From NCBI GenBank assembly GCA_021810805.1, contig JAJZHW010000004.1, positions 89,610 through 153,609 of the forward strand: a DNA stretch of 64,000 nucleotides, given 5' to 3'. Below the pieces are notes generated by a model that was not told where the DNA came from, did no database searches, and worked only from the letters and a program-made list of their open reading frames with translations. This document shows, one piece after another, positions 52,676-62,422 of the stretch. Position numbers and translations under genes: made by a program. Numbering within the stretch: position 1 is the stretch's first letter; every line of letters starts with the position of its first letter. Source of the stretch: Nitrospirota bacterium. GTDB taxonomy: Bacteria; Nitrospirota; Leptospirillia; Leptospirillales; Leptospirillaceae.

Positions 52676-53392
52676 GTGAGATCAGATGGTCGTGCTTCGG
52701 ATCAGCTTCGTACCCTTTCAATCGAGCCGTCCCCCAATCGGTATGCCGAGGGGTCTGCCCTGATTCGCATGGGGTTTACTCATGTTCTGGCCACGGTCAG
52801 CCTCGAGGAAAAGGTTCCCCCTTTTCTCAAGGATCAGGGGCGGGGGTGGGTCACCGCCGAATATGGAATGCTTCCCCGATCGACCCATGAGCGTTCTCCG
52901 CGCGAGGCCGCCAAGGGAAAACAGAGCGGAAGGACTCAGGAAATTCAGCGTCTGATCGGTAGAAGCCTTCGTAGCGTCGTCAACTTCGAGAAGATGGGTG
53001 TGAGGACGGCGACTGTGGACTGCGATGTGATTCAGGCAGACGGCGGAACCCGGTGCGCATCGATTGGGGGAGCCTTTGTCGCCTTGGCTCTTGCCTTCTC
53101 CAATCTCCGGAAGGTGGGTGTGATTGCGGAAAGTCCCTTCGAGGATTATCTGGCCGCCGTCTCCGTGGGAATTGTAGAAGGGGAACCCTGTCTCGACCTC
53201 TGCTACACGGAAGACTCAACGGCCGATGTAGACATGAATGTCGTGATGACAGGAAAGGGCGAGCTCGTGGAAGTGCAGGGAACGGCCGAGCATCGCTCAT
53301 TTTCACGCAAGGAGATGGATCGGCTTCTCGACCTTGCATGGAAAGGAATCTCCGAGATTGTCGACCTCCAGAAACGGCTTGTTCAGATCTGA
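52676..53392 (+). CDS. rph: Ribonuclease PH
   Basis: 238 aa, full length. [68 protein letters not shown] and [12 protein letters not shown] are family blocks with the phosphate- and metal-binding residues. It trims tRNA 3' ends with phosphate. GTG start at 52676, 15 bp after murI. rph followed by rdgB is a common order, but here rdgB lies 3.8 kb away. Confidence 0.95.
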   Translation: MRSDGRASDQLRTLSIEPSPNRYAEGSALIRMGFTHVLATVSLEEKVPPFLKDQGRGWVTAEYGMLPRSTHERSPREAAKGKQSGRTQEIQRLIGRSLRSVVNFEKMGVRTATVDCDVIQADGGTRCASIGGAFVALALAFSNLRKVGVIAESPFEDYLAAVSVGIVEGEPCLDLCYTEDSTADVDMNVVMTGKGELVEVQGTAEHRSFSRKEMDRLLDLAWKGISEIVDLQKRLVQI

Positions 53393-53948
53393 TCCTACCC
53401 CCGAAGAGCGCGCCCGTGAATTCGGACGCCTTCTGGGGGACAAGGGGCAAAGATTATCCTGTTCGGCCATGAAGGAGATCCTCTCCTCCCCGAGGAGTGG
53501 ACGGGACAGTCGGTCCCCCCTGCTCCTTGATGTTCGGGAAGGATGGGAGCACCGGTACGTGCGATTCCCGGGATCCCTCCACATTCCTCTCTCCCGTCTC
53601 CCGGAAAATCTCGAGGCCATTCCCCGCGATCGCCCCGTCATTGTTTACTGCCACACCGGGATCCGCTCTCTTCTGGCCTGTTATCTTCTCCTGGAAAATG
53701 GGTACGGGTCGGTCTCCAACCTAGAAGGTGGAATCGATCGTTGGGCACTTGAGGTTGATCCGAGGATTCCCCGATACAGCCTCGAGCCCGGAAGGCGTCC
53801 TCCCGCGTCAGTTTTGGATGAAAACCGAAAGGGGGATCTTCGGGCGGACCACAACCCTTGGGGAGAGGGTGTCGAGGCGAAGATCGATGAGTGTTCCCCC
53901 GCCTCCGAAGGTTCTCATCGTCATTCCCCTCCCGGAAACGTCGTTTGA
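53379..53948 (+). CDS. Rhodanese-domain sulfurtransferase
   Basis: About 189 aa. Rhodanese fold: [32 protein letters not shown] and the active site [14 protein letters not shown] with the catalytic Cys, then [15 protein letters not shown]. The start is uncertain. ATG at 53469 would cut off the first strand ([11 protein letters not shown] matches the usual beginning of a rhodanese domain), so a TTG at 53379 overlapping the rph end is chosen. The last 50 residues after the domain are polar and not recognised. Carries sulfur in persulfide form or handles thiosulfate/cyanide. Confidence 0.75.
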   Translation: MFRSDPTPEERAREFGRLLGDKGQRLSCSAMKEILSSPRSGRDSRSPLLLDVREGWEHRYVRFPGSLHIPLSRLPENLEAIPRDRPVIVYCHTGIRSLLACYLLLENGYGSVSNLEGGIDRWALEVDPRIPRYSLEPGRRPPASVLDENRKGDLRADHNPWGEGVEAKIDECSPASEGSHRHSPPGNVV

Positions 53949-54272
53949 AGGGAGAAATCGGCGAGAACTTGTCCCCACAGTTGAAGTCCGCTATCATGAA
54001 TTGAGAGCCAAAACACCTTGAATGGTCCGCGGATATTCCGCTGGCGAGATTGCCACAGATAGGATGGTTGCTGATCCGGCTGATCGGTGACTCGGTCGAT
54101 ACAATCTCCCAAGCGCGGGCAAACGAACGGAAAACATGAGCCAGTCGATGTTGTTTCACCAGAGAGATTCCTTACAGATCTTCCTCACAGTTCCCCATTG
54201 CTCCCCCAGCCTGAGGGGTGATGCCCGAGCACAGATCTTCGTTCATTTCCCTTCTCCTCATCCCTTCGCCCC
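53949..54272. other. Intergenic region before the ABC-F gene
   Basis: No convincing gene. It holds a 10-bp direct repeat, ACAGATCTTC at 54174-54183 and 54231-54240, 57 bp apart, and a small dyad of CCCC...GGGG between them. Promoter for the ABC-F gene expected here. Confidence 0.45.
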
Positions 54273-56171
54273 ATGATCACACTTTCCGGACTCTCCAAGC
54301 ATTATCCGACAAAGACTCTTTTTTCCGACCTCTCGCTTCGGATCTCCCTTCGGGAGAGGATGGCGCTGGTCGGACCTAACGGAGCCGGGAAGTCGACCCT
54401 CATGAAGATCCTGGCGGGTGTCAGCGAACCGGACGATGGAACGGTGAGCATGCCGGTGGGGTATCGGGTGGGGTACCTCCCGCAGGAGGTGACCATCGAG
54501 GGAGAGATGACCTCGGTCGGCTGTGTGATGAGCGGGGATGAGGAGCTCATGCGCCTCGAGGAGGAGATGAGAAGCCTTGAAAAGCGTCTGGCAGCAGGAG
54601 AGACAAAGGTTCTCGACCGCTATGGAGAGGTTCAGAGCCGGTTCGGCCTGCTGGGAGGATTCGAGCAGGAGACGACCGCACGCAAGGTCCTTGCCGGTCT
54701 GGGGTTTGACCAGGCTCGCATGGATGCGAAGGTGTCGGATCTTTCGGGGGGATGGCGCATGCGGGTGGCCTTGGCGCGCACCCTTGTCACGAACCCGGAT
54801 CTGCTTCTCCTCGACGAACCGACAAACCATCTGGACATACCCTCCATCGAATGGCTGGAATCCTTTCTGCAGGACTTTCCCGGGGCCGTTCTCCTTATCT
54901 CCCACGACAGGAGCTTCATGAACGGGGTCGTGGGAGGAGTGATCGAGCTTTCGGGAGGGAAGGCGATTGTCTTCACCGGAAACTACGATGCCTACCTGGC
55001 TGAAAAGGAGCGCCGCGCCTTGGCGCTTGAGTCTGCCATTGCCCGCCAGGAAGAGGAGATTGCCAAGACCCAGGACTTTATCGACCGCTTTCGGTCGAAG
55101 GCCTCCAAGGCCACCCAGGTTCAGAGCCGGATCAAGGCCTTGGAAAAGATTGAGCGTCTGGAGAAGGAGACCGCCCAGAAGACCGTTCGCTTCACCTTTC
55201 CCGCTCCTGTTCGTTCGGGTGATGTTGTGGCCAGCTTTAGCGGGATCGAGAAGTCCTATGATGGGCGCATGATCGTCCACCCCTTCGACTGGACGCTGCG
55301 CCGAGGTATGAAGGTGGCCCTAGTCGGACCGAACGGGGCGGGGAAGTCGACATTGCTCAAAGTCATGGCGGGGGCGGTGGAGCCCGATTCCGGGACGTAT
55401 CAGACCGGGACCAACGTCACCACAGCCTATTATTCCCAGCACCAGCTCGAGATCCTCGATCCCCACCACACGGTTCTCCAGTCGATGGAGTCGGTCGCCC
55501 CGGACTCAGAGACCCAGACCCGTATTCGTGGGCTTCTGGGAGCCTTTCTCTTCAAGAATGACGAGGTCTTCAAGAAGGTTTCGGTTCTTTCCGGAGGGGA
55601 GAAGAGCCGACTGGCCCTGGCCAGGATGCTCCTCTCGCCGGCCAACCTTCTCCTCCTCGACGAGCCGACCAACCATCTCGATCTTCCTTCGCGGGAGGCA
55701 TTGGTCGAGGCCCTTGATGCCTATCGGGGGACACTAGTCTTTATCACCCATGATCGATATGTGATCGAACGGATTGCCAGCGATATCATCGAGGTTGTTC
55801 CAGGGGCAATTCGCCTTTTCATGAACCACCGCTTCGAGACCTACCGGGCCAAACGCGATGCCATTTTAAAGGCTCCTCCCTTGGCACAGCCCGCCGCCCC
55901 CTCCACTCCGTCTCCGGGGGAGAGTTCTCAAAAAGAGGGAGGAGAGCCGGAGCTCGAAGGGGTCGAACGCCGTATCGCCTGGGTCGAGAAGGAGGTTCTT
56001 GAGCTCGAATCTCAGGTGGCCCAGCTCGAGGAGGCCTCCCGAAAGGATGGAGCCGAAGGAAAGCGCGCGGCATCAAAGCTGGCCGTGGCCCGCAAAAAAC
56101 TGACGGATAAGACCGCGGAGTGGGAGCGTCTCGGGAGCCTTCTCGAACGCTCAGGACAACGCCAGTCCTAG
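54273..56171 (+). CDS. ABC-F family ATPase (ribosome-associated type)
   Basis: 632 aa with two ATP-binding cassettes and no membrane domain. Both Walker A motifs read GPNGAGKST, signatures are LSGGWRMR and LSGGEKSR, and both Walker B blocks end DEPTNHLD. The inter-domain linker has the long helical P-site tRNA interaction motif region (about 240-310), and the C-terminus is a coiled coil (about 570-630). ABC-F proteins (Uup, EttA, YheS) act on the ribosome. The C-terminal coil favours Uup/YheS. Confidence 0.92.
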   Translation: MITLSGLSKHYPTKTLFSDLSLRISLRERMALVGPNGAGKSTLMKILAGVSEPDDGTVSMPVGYRVGYLPQEVTIEGEMTSVGCVMSGDEELMRLEEEMRSLEKRLAAGETKVLDRYGEVQSRFGLLGGFEQETTARKVLAGLGFDQARMDAKVSDLSGGWRMRVALARTLVTNPDLLLLDEPTNHLDIPSIEWLESFLQDFPGAVLLISHDRSFMNGVVGGVIELSGGKAIVFTGNYDAYLAEKERRALALESAIARQEEEIAKTQDFIDRFRSKASKATQVQSRIKALEKIERLEKETAQKTVRFTFPAPVRSGDVVASFSGIEKSYDGRMIVHPFDWTLRRGMKVALVGPNGAGKSTLLKVMAGAVEPDSGTYQTGTNVTTAYYSQHQLEILDPHHTVLQSMESVAPDSETQTRIRGLLGAFLFKNDEVFKKVSVLSGGEKSRLALARMLLSPANLLLLDEPTNHLDLPSREALVEALDAYRGTLVFITHDRYVIERIASDIIEVVPGAIRLFMNHRFETYRAKRDAILKAPPLAQPAAPSTPSPGESSQKEGGEPELEGVERRIAWVEKEVLELESQVAQLEEASRKDGAEGKRAASKLAVARKKLTDKTAEWERLGSLLERSGQRQS

Positions 56172-56244
56172 GAGTTCCCGAGTGTCTCCGGGCGAGTTCC
56201 GGGGAGGGATGGGAGCACCTTCGGATGCGGTCAGGAGGAATGTG

Positions 56245-57219
56245 ATGGGATCGTCAAAGGTGTCTGCTACGCAACCGCCGGTTCAGGAGGGTTCGCGTCC
56301 GATAACAGTCTATTACCACAGGAACTGCTCGGACGGCTTCGGGGCCGCCTGGGCCGCTTGGAAAAAGTTCGGGGGAAAGGTCCCCCTTTCCTTTATTGCC
56401 TATAACTATGGGGACACCCTCCCGGAGATGCCCACGGGCCAGGATATTTATATCCTCGATCTCTCCTTTGATCCGGACTACTTTGCTCGTCTCAGGGAAA
56501 AAAACCCCCATGTGATCCTTCTGGATCACCACAAGAGTGCCATGGAGAAGATTCTTCCCCTCTATCCCTCCGATCCGGAAGTGGTCTTCGACATGAACCG
56601 TTCGGGAGCCATGATTGCCTGGCAGACCTTTTTCCCCGGAGAGCCCGTGCCAAACCTGATCCGCTATGTGGAGGACAGGGATCTGTGGCGATGGGCCCTG
56701 CCCCTCTCCCTGGACATCACAACGGCGATGGCCTCCTATCCCTTTGACTTCGAGGTTTGGGAGGGGATGTACCAGACTCTGGGATATGGACGGGTTGCCG
56801 AAGATAACCCTCTGGCCATGGAAGGCCACTCAATCCTCCGCTACCAGGCCCAGCTGATTTCCACGGCCATTCGCGAAACAGGGGTTTGGGGACGCTTCAG
56901 AACCGGGGAACGGGCCTTTTTTGTCAATTCACCGCTTCTGACAAGTGAAATCGGCGGGGCCTTGAAGGTCGATGCGCCCTTCGTGGCCATCTGGTCTGTC
57001 CGGAAGGACGGAAAGGTCTCCTATAGTCTCCGTGCCTCTGAAGGGGGGCCCGATCTCTCGAAGGTGGCCACCCACTATGGAGGGGGAGGCCATGCCAAGG
57101 CCGCAGGATTCCTGGCGGATGCCCCCGTTCACGAAGTCGAATTGCCGGACGGAAGATGGCGTCCCGCAATCGCTCCCCCCGCGCCGACATCCACGGGCCC
57201 CGAGGGGACAGGTGTCTGA
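56245..57219 (+). CDS. DHH/DHHA1 phosphoesterase
   Basis: 324 aa. Metal motifs: YHRNCSDGFGAAWAAWK, ILDLSFD, the namesake LLDHHKSA and EDRDLWRW; C-terminal DHHA1 motif HYGGGGHAKAAGF. The ATG at 56245 has an excellent AGGAGG 6 bp upstream; an in-frame GTG at 56182 is unlikely. Members such as NrnA/NrnB degrade short RNAs or cyclic-dinucleotide products; the sequence WEGMYQTLGYGRVAEDN is of the NrnB-like subgroup by impression only. It overlaps rdgB by 8 bp. Confidence 0.85.
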   Translation: MGSSKVSATQPPVQEGSRPITVYYHRNCSDGFGAAWAAWKKFGGKVPLSFIAYNYGDTLPEMPTGQDIYILDLSFDPDYFARLREKNPHVILLDHHKSAMEKILPLYPSDPEVVFDMNRSGAMIAWQTFFPGEPVPNLIRYVEDRDLWRWALPLSLDITTAMASYPFDFEVWEGMYQTLGYGRVAEDNPLAMEGHSILRYQAQLISTAIRETGVWGRFRTGERAFFVNSPLLTSEIGGALKVDAPFVAIWSVRKDGKVSYSLRASEGGPDLSKVATHYGGGGHAKAAGFLADAPVHEVELPDGRWRPAIAPPAPTSTGPEGTGV

Positions 57220-57838
57220 TACGCTCTCGAAGGTTCTCTACCTGGGAACGGGCAACCTCCATAAGGTCTCCGAGTTTGCGCGCCTGTCCCCTTCCTCTCT
57301 CAGCATTCTTCCTTCTCCCTCCCCTCCCGTGGAGGAATCAGGGAACACTTTTTTTGCCAATGCGTTCCTGAAGGCCAAAAACGCGGCGCTCGCCTTCTCC
57401 GGTCCGAAGGGAGAATGGATCTTTGCCGACGACTCGGGGCTGGTCGTTCCGGCTTTGGGGGGGGAGCCAGGCATTTATTCGGCGCGGTATGCGGGTGAAG
57501 GTGCCAGTGATGTTGAGAATCGCGAGGCTCTTCAACGGAAGATGAAAGGGATTCCTCCTGAGGAGAGGGGAGCCTTCTTCGTCTGCGTTCTCGTGGCTGT
57601 CCTGAGTGGAAGCGGGAAGCTGGTCGCGGCGACGGCAGGCTACGTCCATGGAAGGATCGCCCGGGGGCCCATGGGAGAAGGGGGCTTTGGGTATGATCCC
57701 CTGTTCGTTCCCGACGGCTATCATGCGAGCTTTGGTGTCATGGCTCCCGATGAAAAAGATCGGTTGTCCCATCGGGCCCGGGCCTTCCGGCGACTTCTTT
57801 CTCTTCTTGATCTTCAGGGTAAAGGGGGGAAAACGTGA
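57212..57838 (+). CDS. rdgB: XTP/dITP diphosphatase RdgB
   Basis: 208 aa. LGTGNLHKVSEF, ESGNTFFANAFLKAKNAA, FADDSGLVVPALGGEPGIYSARYAG is the active-site block (key part ADDSGLVVPAL), and GFGYDPLFVPDG follows. It removes non-canonical purine nucleotides. GTG at 57212 with GAGGGG upstream; overlaps the DHH gene by 8 bp and nagZ by 4 bp. Confidence 0.94.
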   Translation: MSDTLSKVLYLGTGNLHKVSEFARLSPSSLSILPSPSPPVEESGNTFFANAFLKAKNAALAFSGPKGEWIFADDSGLVVPALGGEPGIYSARYAGEGASDVENREALQRKMKGIPPEERGAFFVCVLVAVLSGSGKLVAATAGYVHGRIARGPMGEGGFGYDPLFVPDGYHASFGVMAPDEKDRLSHRARAFRRLLSLLDLQGKGGKT

Positions 57839-58803
57839 CGCACTCCGTGGGACGCCTTCTTTGGGTGAGCCTCCCGGGACCAGAGCTGACAAACGAGGAC
57901 CGGACCTTCATTGAACGGGTGGATCCCTTTGGGGTCGTCATTTTTCGGGAAAATGTCCGCGATGCCGCCCAGGTGAAGTCGCTGACCGAGTCGATCCGGG
58001 CCATTCCCGGCTCTCCCCGTCTTCTTGCCGTCGATCAGGAGGGGGGACGGGTCGCCCGCCTCTCCGATGGCGTTCCGTCCCTCCCCTCAATGAGAATTCT
58101 GGGGGAAAAGGGAGAAAGGGAGATTGAGGAGGCTGGACATTCCTTGGGGCTTGCCCTGCGATACCTGGGCTTTGACGTCGACTTTGCTCCTGTGCTTGAT
58201 GTGGATTCAAATCCCCATAATCCAATTATCGGCGATCGTGCCTTTTCCACCGATCCCCAAGAGGCGGGGAGAAAGGCCCTGGCATTCGCCAGGGGACTTC
58301 TGAGGGGCGGCGTTTTGCCCTGCGGAAAGCACTTTCCCGGCCATGGAGACACCAGCCTCGATTCTCATGTGGCCCTTCCGGTTGTCGATGTTCCGGCCTC
58401 CCGCCTCGAATCCCGTGAGCTTGTTCCGTTCAAGATGGCCGTGGAGAGCCATCTCCCCCTCATGATGACCGCCCATGTAGTCTATCCGGCGTGGGATGCC
58501 TCTGTTCCTGCAACGCTCTCCCGGACGATCGTCACGGGGATCCTTCGGGAAAGGATGGGGTATCCGGGATTGATTCTCTCGGACGATCTCCTCATGGCGG
58601 CGGTGGCGAAAGGCGGAGTGGTCGAGGCGGCCCTCGCCGCCATCGATGCCGGCTGCGATGGGCTTCTTGTTCTCAAAAGCCAGCGCCAGGCCTTGTCGGT
58701 CATGGAAACTTTGGAGCAGGTTTTTCATAAGGAGCCAGCCCGTCTCCTTCCTGCACTGGAGAGGGTGGCCCGGTGGTCGCGCGAACAAAGGGGAAATCAA
58801 TGA
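57835..58803 (+). CDS. nagZ: Beta-N-acetylhexosaminidase NagZ
   Basis: 322 aa glycoside hydrolase family 3. VDQEGGRVARL, YLGFDVDFAPVLDVD, KHFPGHGDTSLDSH (catalytic His-Asp dyad) and LILSDDLLM (nucleophile Asp). It removes GlcNAc from anhydromuropeptides in cytoplasmic wall recycling. GTG start at 57835 overlaps rdgB; the stop overlaps the next gene (ATGA). Confidence 0.95.
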   Translation: MTHSVGRLLWVSLPGPELTNEDRTFIERVDPFGVVIFRENVRDAAQVKSLTESIRAIPGSPRLLAVDQEGGRVARLSDGVPSLPSMRILGEKGEREIEEAGHSLGLALRYLGFDVDFAPVLDVDSNPHNPIIGDRAFSTDPQEAGRKALAFARGLLRGGVLPCGKHFPGHGDTSLDSHVALPVVDVPASRLESRELVPFKMAVESHLPLMMTAHVVYPAWDASVPATLSRTIVTGILRERMGYPGLILSDDLLMAAVAKGGVVEAALAAIDAGCDGLLVLKSQRQALSVMETLEQVFHKEPARLLPALERVARWSREQRGNQ

Positions 58804-59705
58804 TTGCTGAAAACTCCAAGGGTTCCCTCTCCTCGGAGGAGCGGATTGAAGCGCTCTTTGAGGAACGGGGCCTCCCTTCGCCTGATCTCCACGAAATCGG
58901 GGAATGGCGAGACGAGGCTCCATCCGAGGAGATCTTCTTTGAAAGGGTCTATCGGGAGCTGAAAGAGGCGGTCTGTCTCAGAGCGCTGGCGACCTTTGGG
59001 ATTGAGGATGACGACCTAGATCCGGAGATGCGGGGCGATTTGTTCTCGGGGTTTGGGGGGGAGGTCTTCGATCAGGAACTGGACCAGGTGCGCGAGAGGA
59101 TTTTGGTCGCCATGGCGAGGATTTTGGTGTCCCTGATCGAAGAAGAGGCTTCCCCGATGCTGAGGTTTACGCGTCTTTTGACCTCACCCGTCATGAACTT
59201 TGGAATGGCATGGTCAGACCTTCGTCTTCCGCCCGTCCCCTGGAAAGAGGGGGGAGTCCCCATGGAAAGACAGCTCCTTCGGGGGGCCGAACGGGCCTTT
59301 GCCCATTTGGGAAGGCCCTTCTCTCGCCAGGAGCTGGCGGCCGAAATCCAGGAGGGACGTCGCCAGTTCCGGGAAGAAATGCGCCGGGTGCGTTCCCAGG
59401 AGGCCATGGAAAAAAGGCGGGAGCGAAGCTTTCGCCTGTGGGTGAGGTCTCTCTGGAGCGAGCGCCGCGTTCGACAGGAATTGGGGATCAAGCCTTCGGA
59501 GTTTTCCGTGTGGGTCGAGGAGGGACACATTCCCGTTCTCCTCAGGATTGAAACCCTTCGGGAAGGTGTTGTGCGGGAGCAAAAGCTCTTTGATCCGGAG
59601 ACGATCCGACGAATTTCTCCTGCGATGATTGCCCGGTGGCGGAGGCTTCAAGGGAAAACTCCCGTTCGGTCAACAAGAAAAAAAGGAAAGAAATCTCCAG
59701 GTTAA
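58800..59705 (+). CDS. Conserved-looking protein of unknown function with helix-turn-helix-like end
   Basis: 301 aa, highly charged, Arg/Glu-rich, mostly helical. Residues about 225-265 (RRVRQELGIKPSEFSVWVEE then GHIPVLLRIET) look like a MerR-type helix-turn-helix (x-ELG-x-S-x-WV-x-x-G-x-IP), so DNA binding is possible. The C-terminus is basic (RSTRKKGKKSPG). I do not recognise the family. ATG at 58800 overlaps nagZ; the 3' end overlaps the convergent amidotransferase gene by 4 bp. Confidence 0.7.
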   Translation: MIAENSKGSLSSEERIEALFEERGLPSPDLHEIGEWRDEAPSEEIFFERVYRELKEAVCLRALATFGIEDDDLDPEMRGDLFSGFGGEVFDQELDQVRERILVAMARILVSLIEEEASPMLRFTRLLTSPVMNFGMAWSDLRLPPVPWKEGGVPMERQLLRGAERAFAHLGRPFSRQELAAEIQEGRRQFREEMRRVRSQEAMEKRRERSFRLWVRSLWSERRVRQELGIKPSEFSVWVEEGHIPVLLRIETLREGVVREQKLFDPETIRRISPAMIARWRRLQGKTPVRSTRKKGKKSPG

Positions 59706-60427
59706 CTCTTCTTTTTCTCCTCGCGGTATCGGCGGCAGGCCGCGAAAAACTCTTCCCTGAGGATTCGGCTCACCCCCTCGTGTGGTGGCATCCTTTCCGG
59801 ATGCCACTGAACGCCAAGAAAAAATGGATGATCGGCATCCCGAATGGCCTCCACCAGTCCATCCTCCGGGCTGGTGCCAATCACTTCCAATCCCCGACCT
59901 ATGCGTTTGATCCCCTGATGATGAAAGCTGTTCACCAGGGCCTCGTCAGTCTTGGCAAGATCTCTGAGATACCCTGAGAAAACGGCACGATGTGAAGATT
60001 TCTGATGGGTGACAGGCCCGGGTCTTTCTGTGGGGATGTCCTGGATGAGAGTCCCCCCGCGGAAGACATTCATGGACTGGAAGCCTCCGCAAATTCCGAA
60101 GAGGGGCATATCCCATGTCTCAGCGTGCGACAGAAGGGAGAGTTCGAGGTTGACCCGACGGCCATCCATCCACTCCCCGGGAAAAAACGTCTGCTCTTCC
60201 CCGTAGTAGGCGGGGGGAATGTCGGGTCCCGATCCGGAAAGGACAAATCCATCGAGGAAGTTCAATTCGTCTGGGTCAAGAATTCCTGAAAAGGGAAGAA
60301 GAAGGACCCGGGATTCCGGGGTCGAAAAATAGGTGACGTAGGATTCTTTCAAGAAAAAACGCGCCTCCCGATTGGGTTCGGAAGGCGCGTAGTCTGTTGT
60401 GATCCCAATGAGAAGAGGTTGTCCCAA
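59702..60427 (-). CDS. Class I glutamine amidotransferase (PuuD-like, peptidase C26)
   Basis: 241 aa. The nucleophile Cys lies in FGICGGFQSMNVFRGG, with His-Glu in GVQWHPERM; FVLSGSGPDIPPAYYG is the oxyanion loop. The family hydrolyses gamma-glutamyl compounds such as gamma-glutamyl-GABA. TTG at 60427 with GGAG 8 bp upstream. It lies 11 bp after rhlE on the same strand, so co-transcribed. Substrate not known. Confidence 0.85.
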   Translation of the reverse strand: MGQPLLIGITTDYAPSEPNREARFFLKESYVTYFSTPESRVLLLPFSGILDPDELNFLDGFVLSGSGPDIPPAYYGEEQTFFPGEWMDGRRVNLELSLLSHAETWDMPLFGICGGFQSMNVFRGGTLIQDIPTERPGPVTHQKSSHRAVFSGYLRDLAKTDEALVNSFHHQGIKRIGRGLEVIGTSPEDGLVEAIRDADHPFFLGVQWHPERMPPHEGVSRILREEFFAACRRYREEKKKS

Positions 60428-60438
60428 GGGAAAGGCTC

Positions 60439-61857
60439 CTAGGCTTCGCTCGGAACCGGGCTCGTCCGTGATGGGCGATCCGAATGCATTGGCCGGTGAG
60501 TTGAGGAGGTAGGGCGAGATCCCCCACCAGCTGGCTTATCCCGGCGCCATTCGCTACGACCTGATCCACCGGTGGGGCGATCGGTGCGTCCCCCCTGGCG
60601 AAAGCTCGAACGACCCTCACCGGGGGCATCGGAGCGGAAGGTCCGCTCGCCCCGGAATCCCCCGGGACGTGGTCCGCCGCTGGAGCGGGGGCCGGAAGAC
60701 CGGAAAGGACGATCGCTTCTCGGCTGAGGAGGAGGCGAAAGGGGAGAGACAGGAACCGCGGATCCCAGCAGGCGTTCGATATCCCGGAGAAGGTTCCGGT
60801 CGGCCGGGTGGCAGAAGGAGATGGCGCGTCCCGAACGTCCCGCCCGACCCGTTCGTCCGATACGGTGAACGTAGTCCTCGGGGGACTGGGGCAGATCGTA
60901 GTTGACGACGCAGGTCACGGTGTCGATGTCGAGACCTCGGGCCGCCACATCGGTGGCCACGAGAATGCGGGTCTGGCCGGCACGGAACTTGGAGAGGACC
61001 CGGTTCCGCTGGGACTGGCTCTTGTCGCCGTGGAGAGAGTCGCTGGGGAAACCTTCGTCAAGAAGTTGGTTGGCCAGATCTTCGGCTCCGCGTTTTGTGC
61101 GGGTAAAGATGAGGGTCTGTCCTTCGGTCGTCTGGGGCTCGGTGAGGATCGTCTTGAGAAGACCCCACTTCTGGGCTCCATGGCTGATCGTCACGACCTC
61201 CTGGTCGATGGAGACTGGGGGGGCGCTGGCTGTTTCCAGGCGGATCAGGACGGGGTCTTTCTGGTAGGTCTTGGTCAGCATCTGGATCCGGGACGGAAGG
61301 GTTGCCGTAAAGAGAAGCGTCTGGCGCTCCGGGTGAAGAGCCTTCAGGATCGTTTCGACGTCGGGAAGGAATCCCATGTCGAGCATCCGGTCCGCTTCGT
61401 CGAGAACGACGGTATGGACATGGGAGAGGTTGATGGTCCCACGCTGCATGTGGTCGATCAGGCGACCGGGGGTCGCGATGACCAGATCCCAGGGTCTGCG
61501 AAGGAAATCAATCTGACGACGCATGTCGGTGCCACCGACGAGAAGGACGGTCCGGCTCCGAAGGTATTTGCCGTATTCCCGGGCGGAGCGTTCAATCTGT
61601 CCCGCCAGCTCCCGGGTGGGGGAGAGGACGAGGATCTGATGGCGGGTTCGGTTTCCCTGGGCTCGCTTGTTCCTGTGAAGGGAGGGAAGAAGAAAGCCTC
61701 CGGTCTTTCCGGATCCCGTCTGAGCCACACCGAGGACATCCCGGCCTTCAATGATCGGGGGGATGGTCTGTCTCTGAATGGGGGTGGGGGATTCGTGTTT
61801 GAGGTCGGAAAGAGCGCGCAGAAGATCCGGATTGAGGCCAAGGGTCTCAAATGACAT
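60439..61857 (-). CDS. rhlE: DEAD-box RNA helicase RhlE
   Basis: 472 aa. Q motif ESPTPIQRQTIPPI, motif I AQTGSGKT, Ia PTRELAGQI, II VLDEADRMLDMGF, III FTATLP, VI YVHRIGRTGRAG. The core is RhlE-like; the last 90 residues are Arg/Gly/Pro/Ser-rich (FRGERTFRSDAPGEG, GGSGRSEWRRD), an RNA-binding tail. It remodels rRNA or mRNA structure. ATG at 61857 with AGGAG 5 bp upstream. Confidence 0.94.
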   Translation of the reverse strand: MSFETLGLNPDLLRALSDLKHESPTPIQRQTIPPIIEGRDVLGVAQTGSGKTGGFLLPSLHRNKRAQGNRTRHQILVLSPTRELAGQIERSAREYGKYLRSRTVLLVGGTDMRRQIDFLRRPWDLVIATPGRLIDHMQRGTINLSHVHTVVLDEADRMLDMGFLPDVETILKALHPERQTLLFTATLPSRIQMLTKTYQKDPVLIRLETASAPPVSIDQEVVTISHGAQKWGLLKTILTEPQTTEGQTLIFTRTKRGAEDLANQLLDEGFPSDSLHGDKSQSQRNRVLSKFRAGQTRILVATDVAARGLDIDTVTCVVNYDLPQSPEDYVHRIGRTGRAGRSGRAISFCHPADRNLLRDIERLLGSAVPVSPLSPPPQPRSDRPFRSSGPRSSGGPRPGGFRGERTFRSDAPGEGRSSFRQGGRTDRPTGGSGRSEWRRDKPAGGGSRPTSSTHRPMHSDRPSRTSPVPSEA

Positions 61858-62422
61858 TGTTGCTCCTAGCTAGATGGACGTTCATGAGTGTGACGGCGGG
61901 GATCCCGGGGAGGAATTCATGCTCCATGGTGGAGCGTTCCCGGCACCGCGGCGCCTCCGCCCAAATCATTAGCATTTGGGGGGGTAGGACGCCGAAGGAA
62001 CTGTTTTCTCCAACAGAGTGCCGGGAATGATCAGCGGGGGTTGAACAAGCGGTCGGACACGAGTCCATCTGGCAGGGTCAAAACCTTGAATCCGGCGAAT
62101 TCGGCGCATTCTTGCGCAGCGATACACAATCCACGATGCCCGACGTATATCAAAGGTGATTATCCTTTGTAGCGGGGCGGAAGTCAAGAAGATTTTGCAA
62201 AGAGAAGAGTTCTGATGGCGATCAGCGTGAAATTCCTTGGAGTTGGATCTCGTTCTGGAGTGGCTTCCCAGGATGGGTGATCATTGTTGGAATGTCAGCG
62301 AAAGGGGCGAGAGGGAGAGTTGGGGGAGGGATGAAGAAGGCAGAACGGGTGAAAGAGGCATTGCGGACCATTGATGAGACGAGAGGCAGGACGGGAAGTC
62401 TCCCCGCCCTGCCAGGATGAGG
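61858..62422. other. Intergenic region between rhlE and the CpxP-like gene
   Basis: About 565 bp with no convincing gene; several open minus-strand frames have poor composition. It holds a GCTCCA-TGG-TGGAGC dyad near 61920-61934 and CAAAGG-7-CCTTTG at 62151-62169. Near 62385-62413 a long imperfect GC-rich hairpin follows the CpxP-like gene on the minus strand, probably its terminator though without a U-run. Confidence 0.5.
62151..62169. promoter_or_regulatory. Dyad upstream of rhlE
   Basis: CAAAGG (62151-62156), 7 bp, CCTTTG (62164-62169); about 300 bp before the rhlE start, so either an operator or part of a long leader. Confidence 0.3.
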
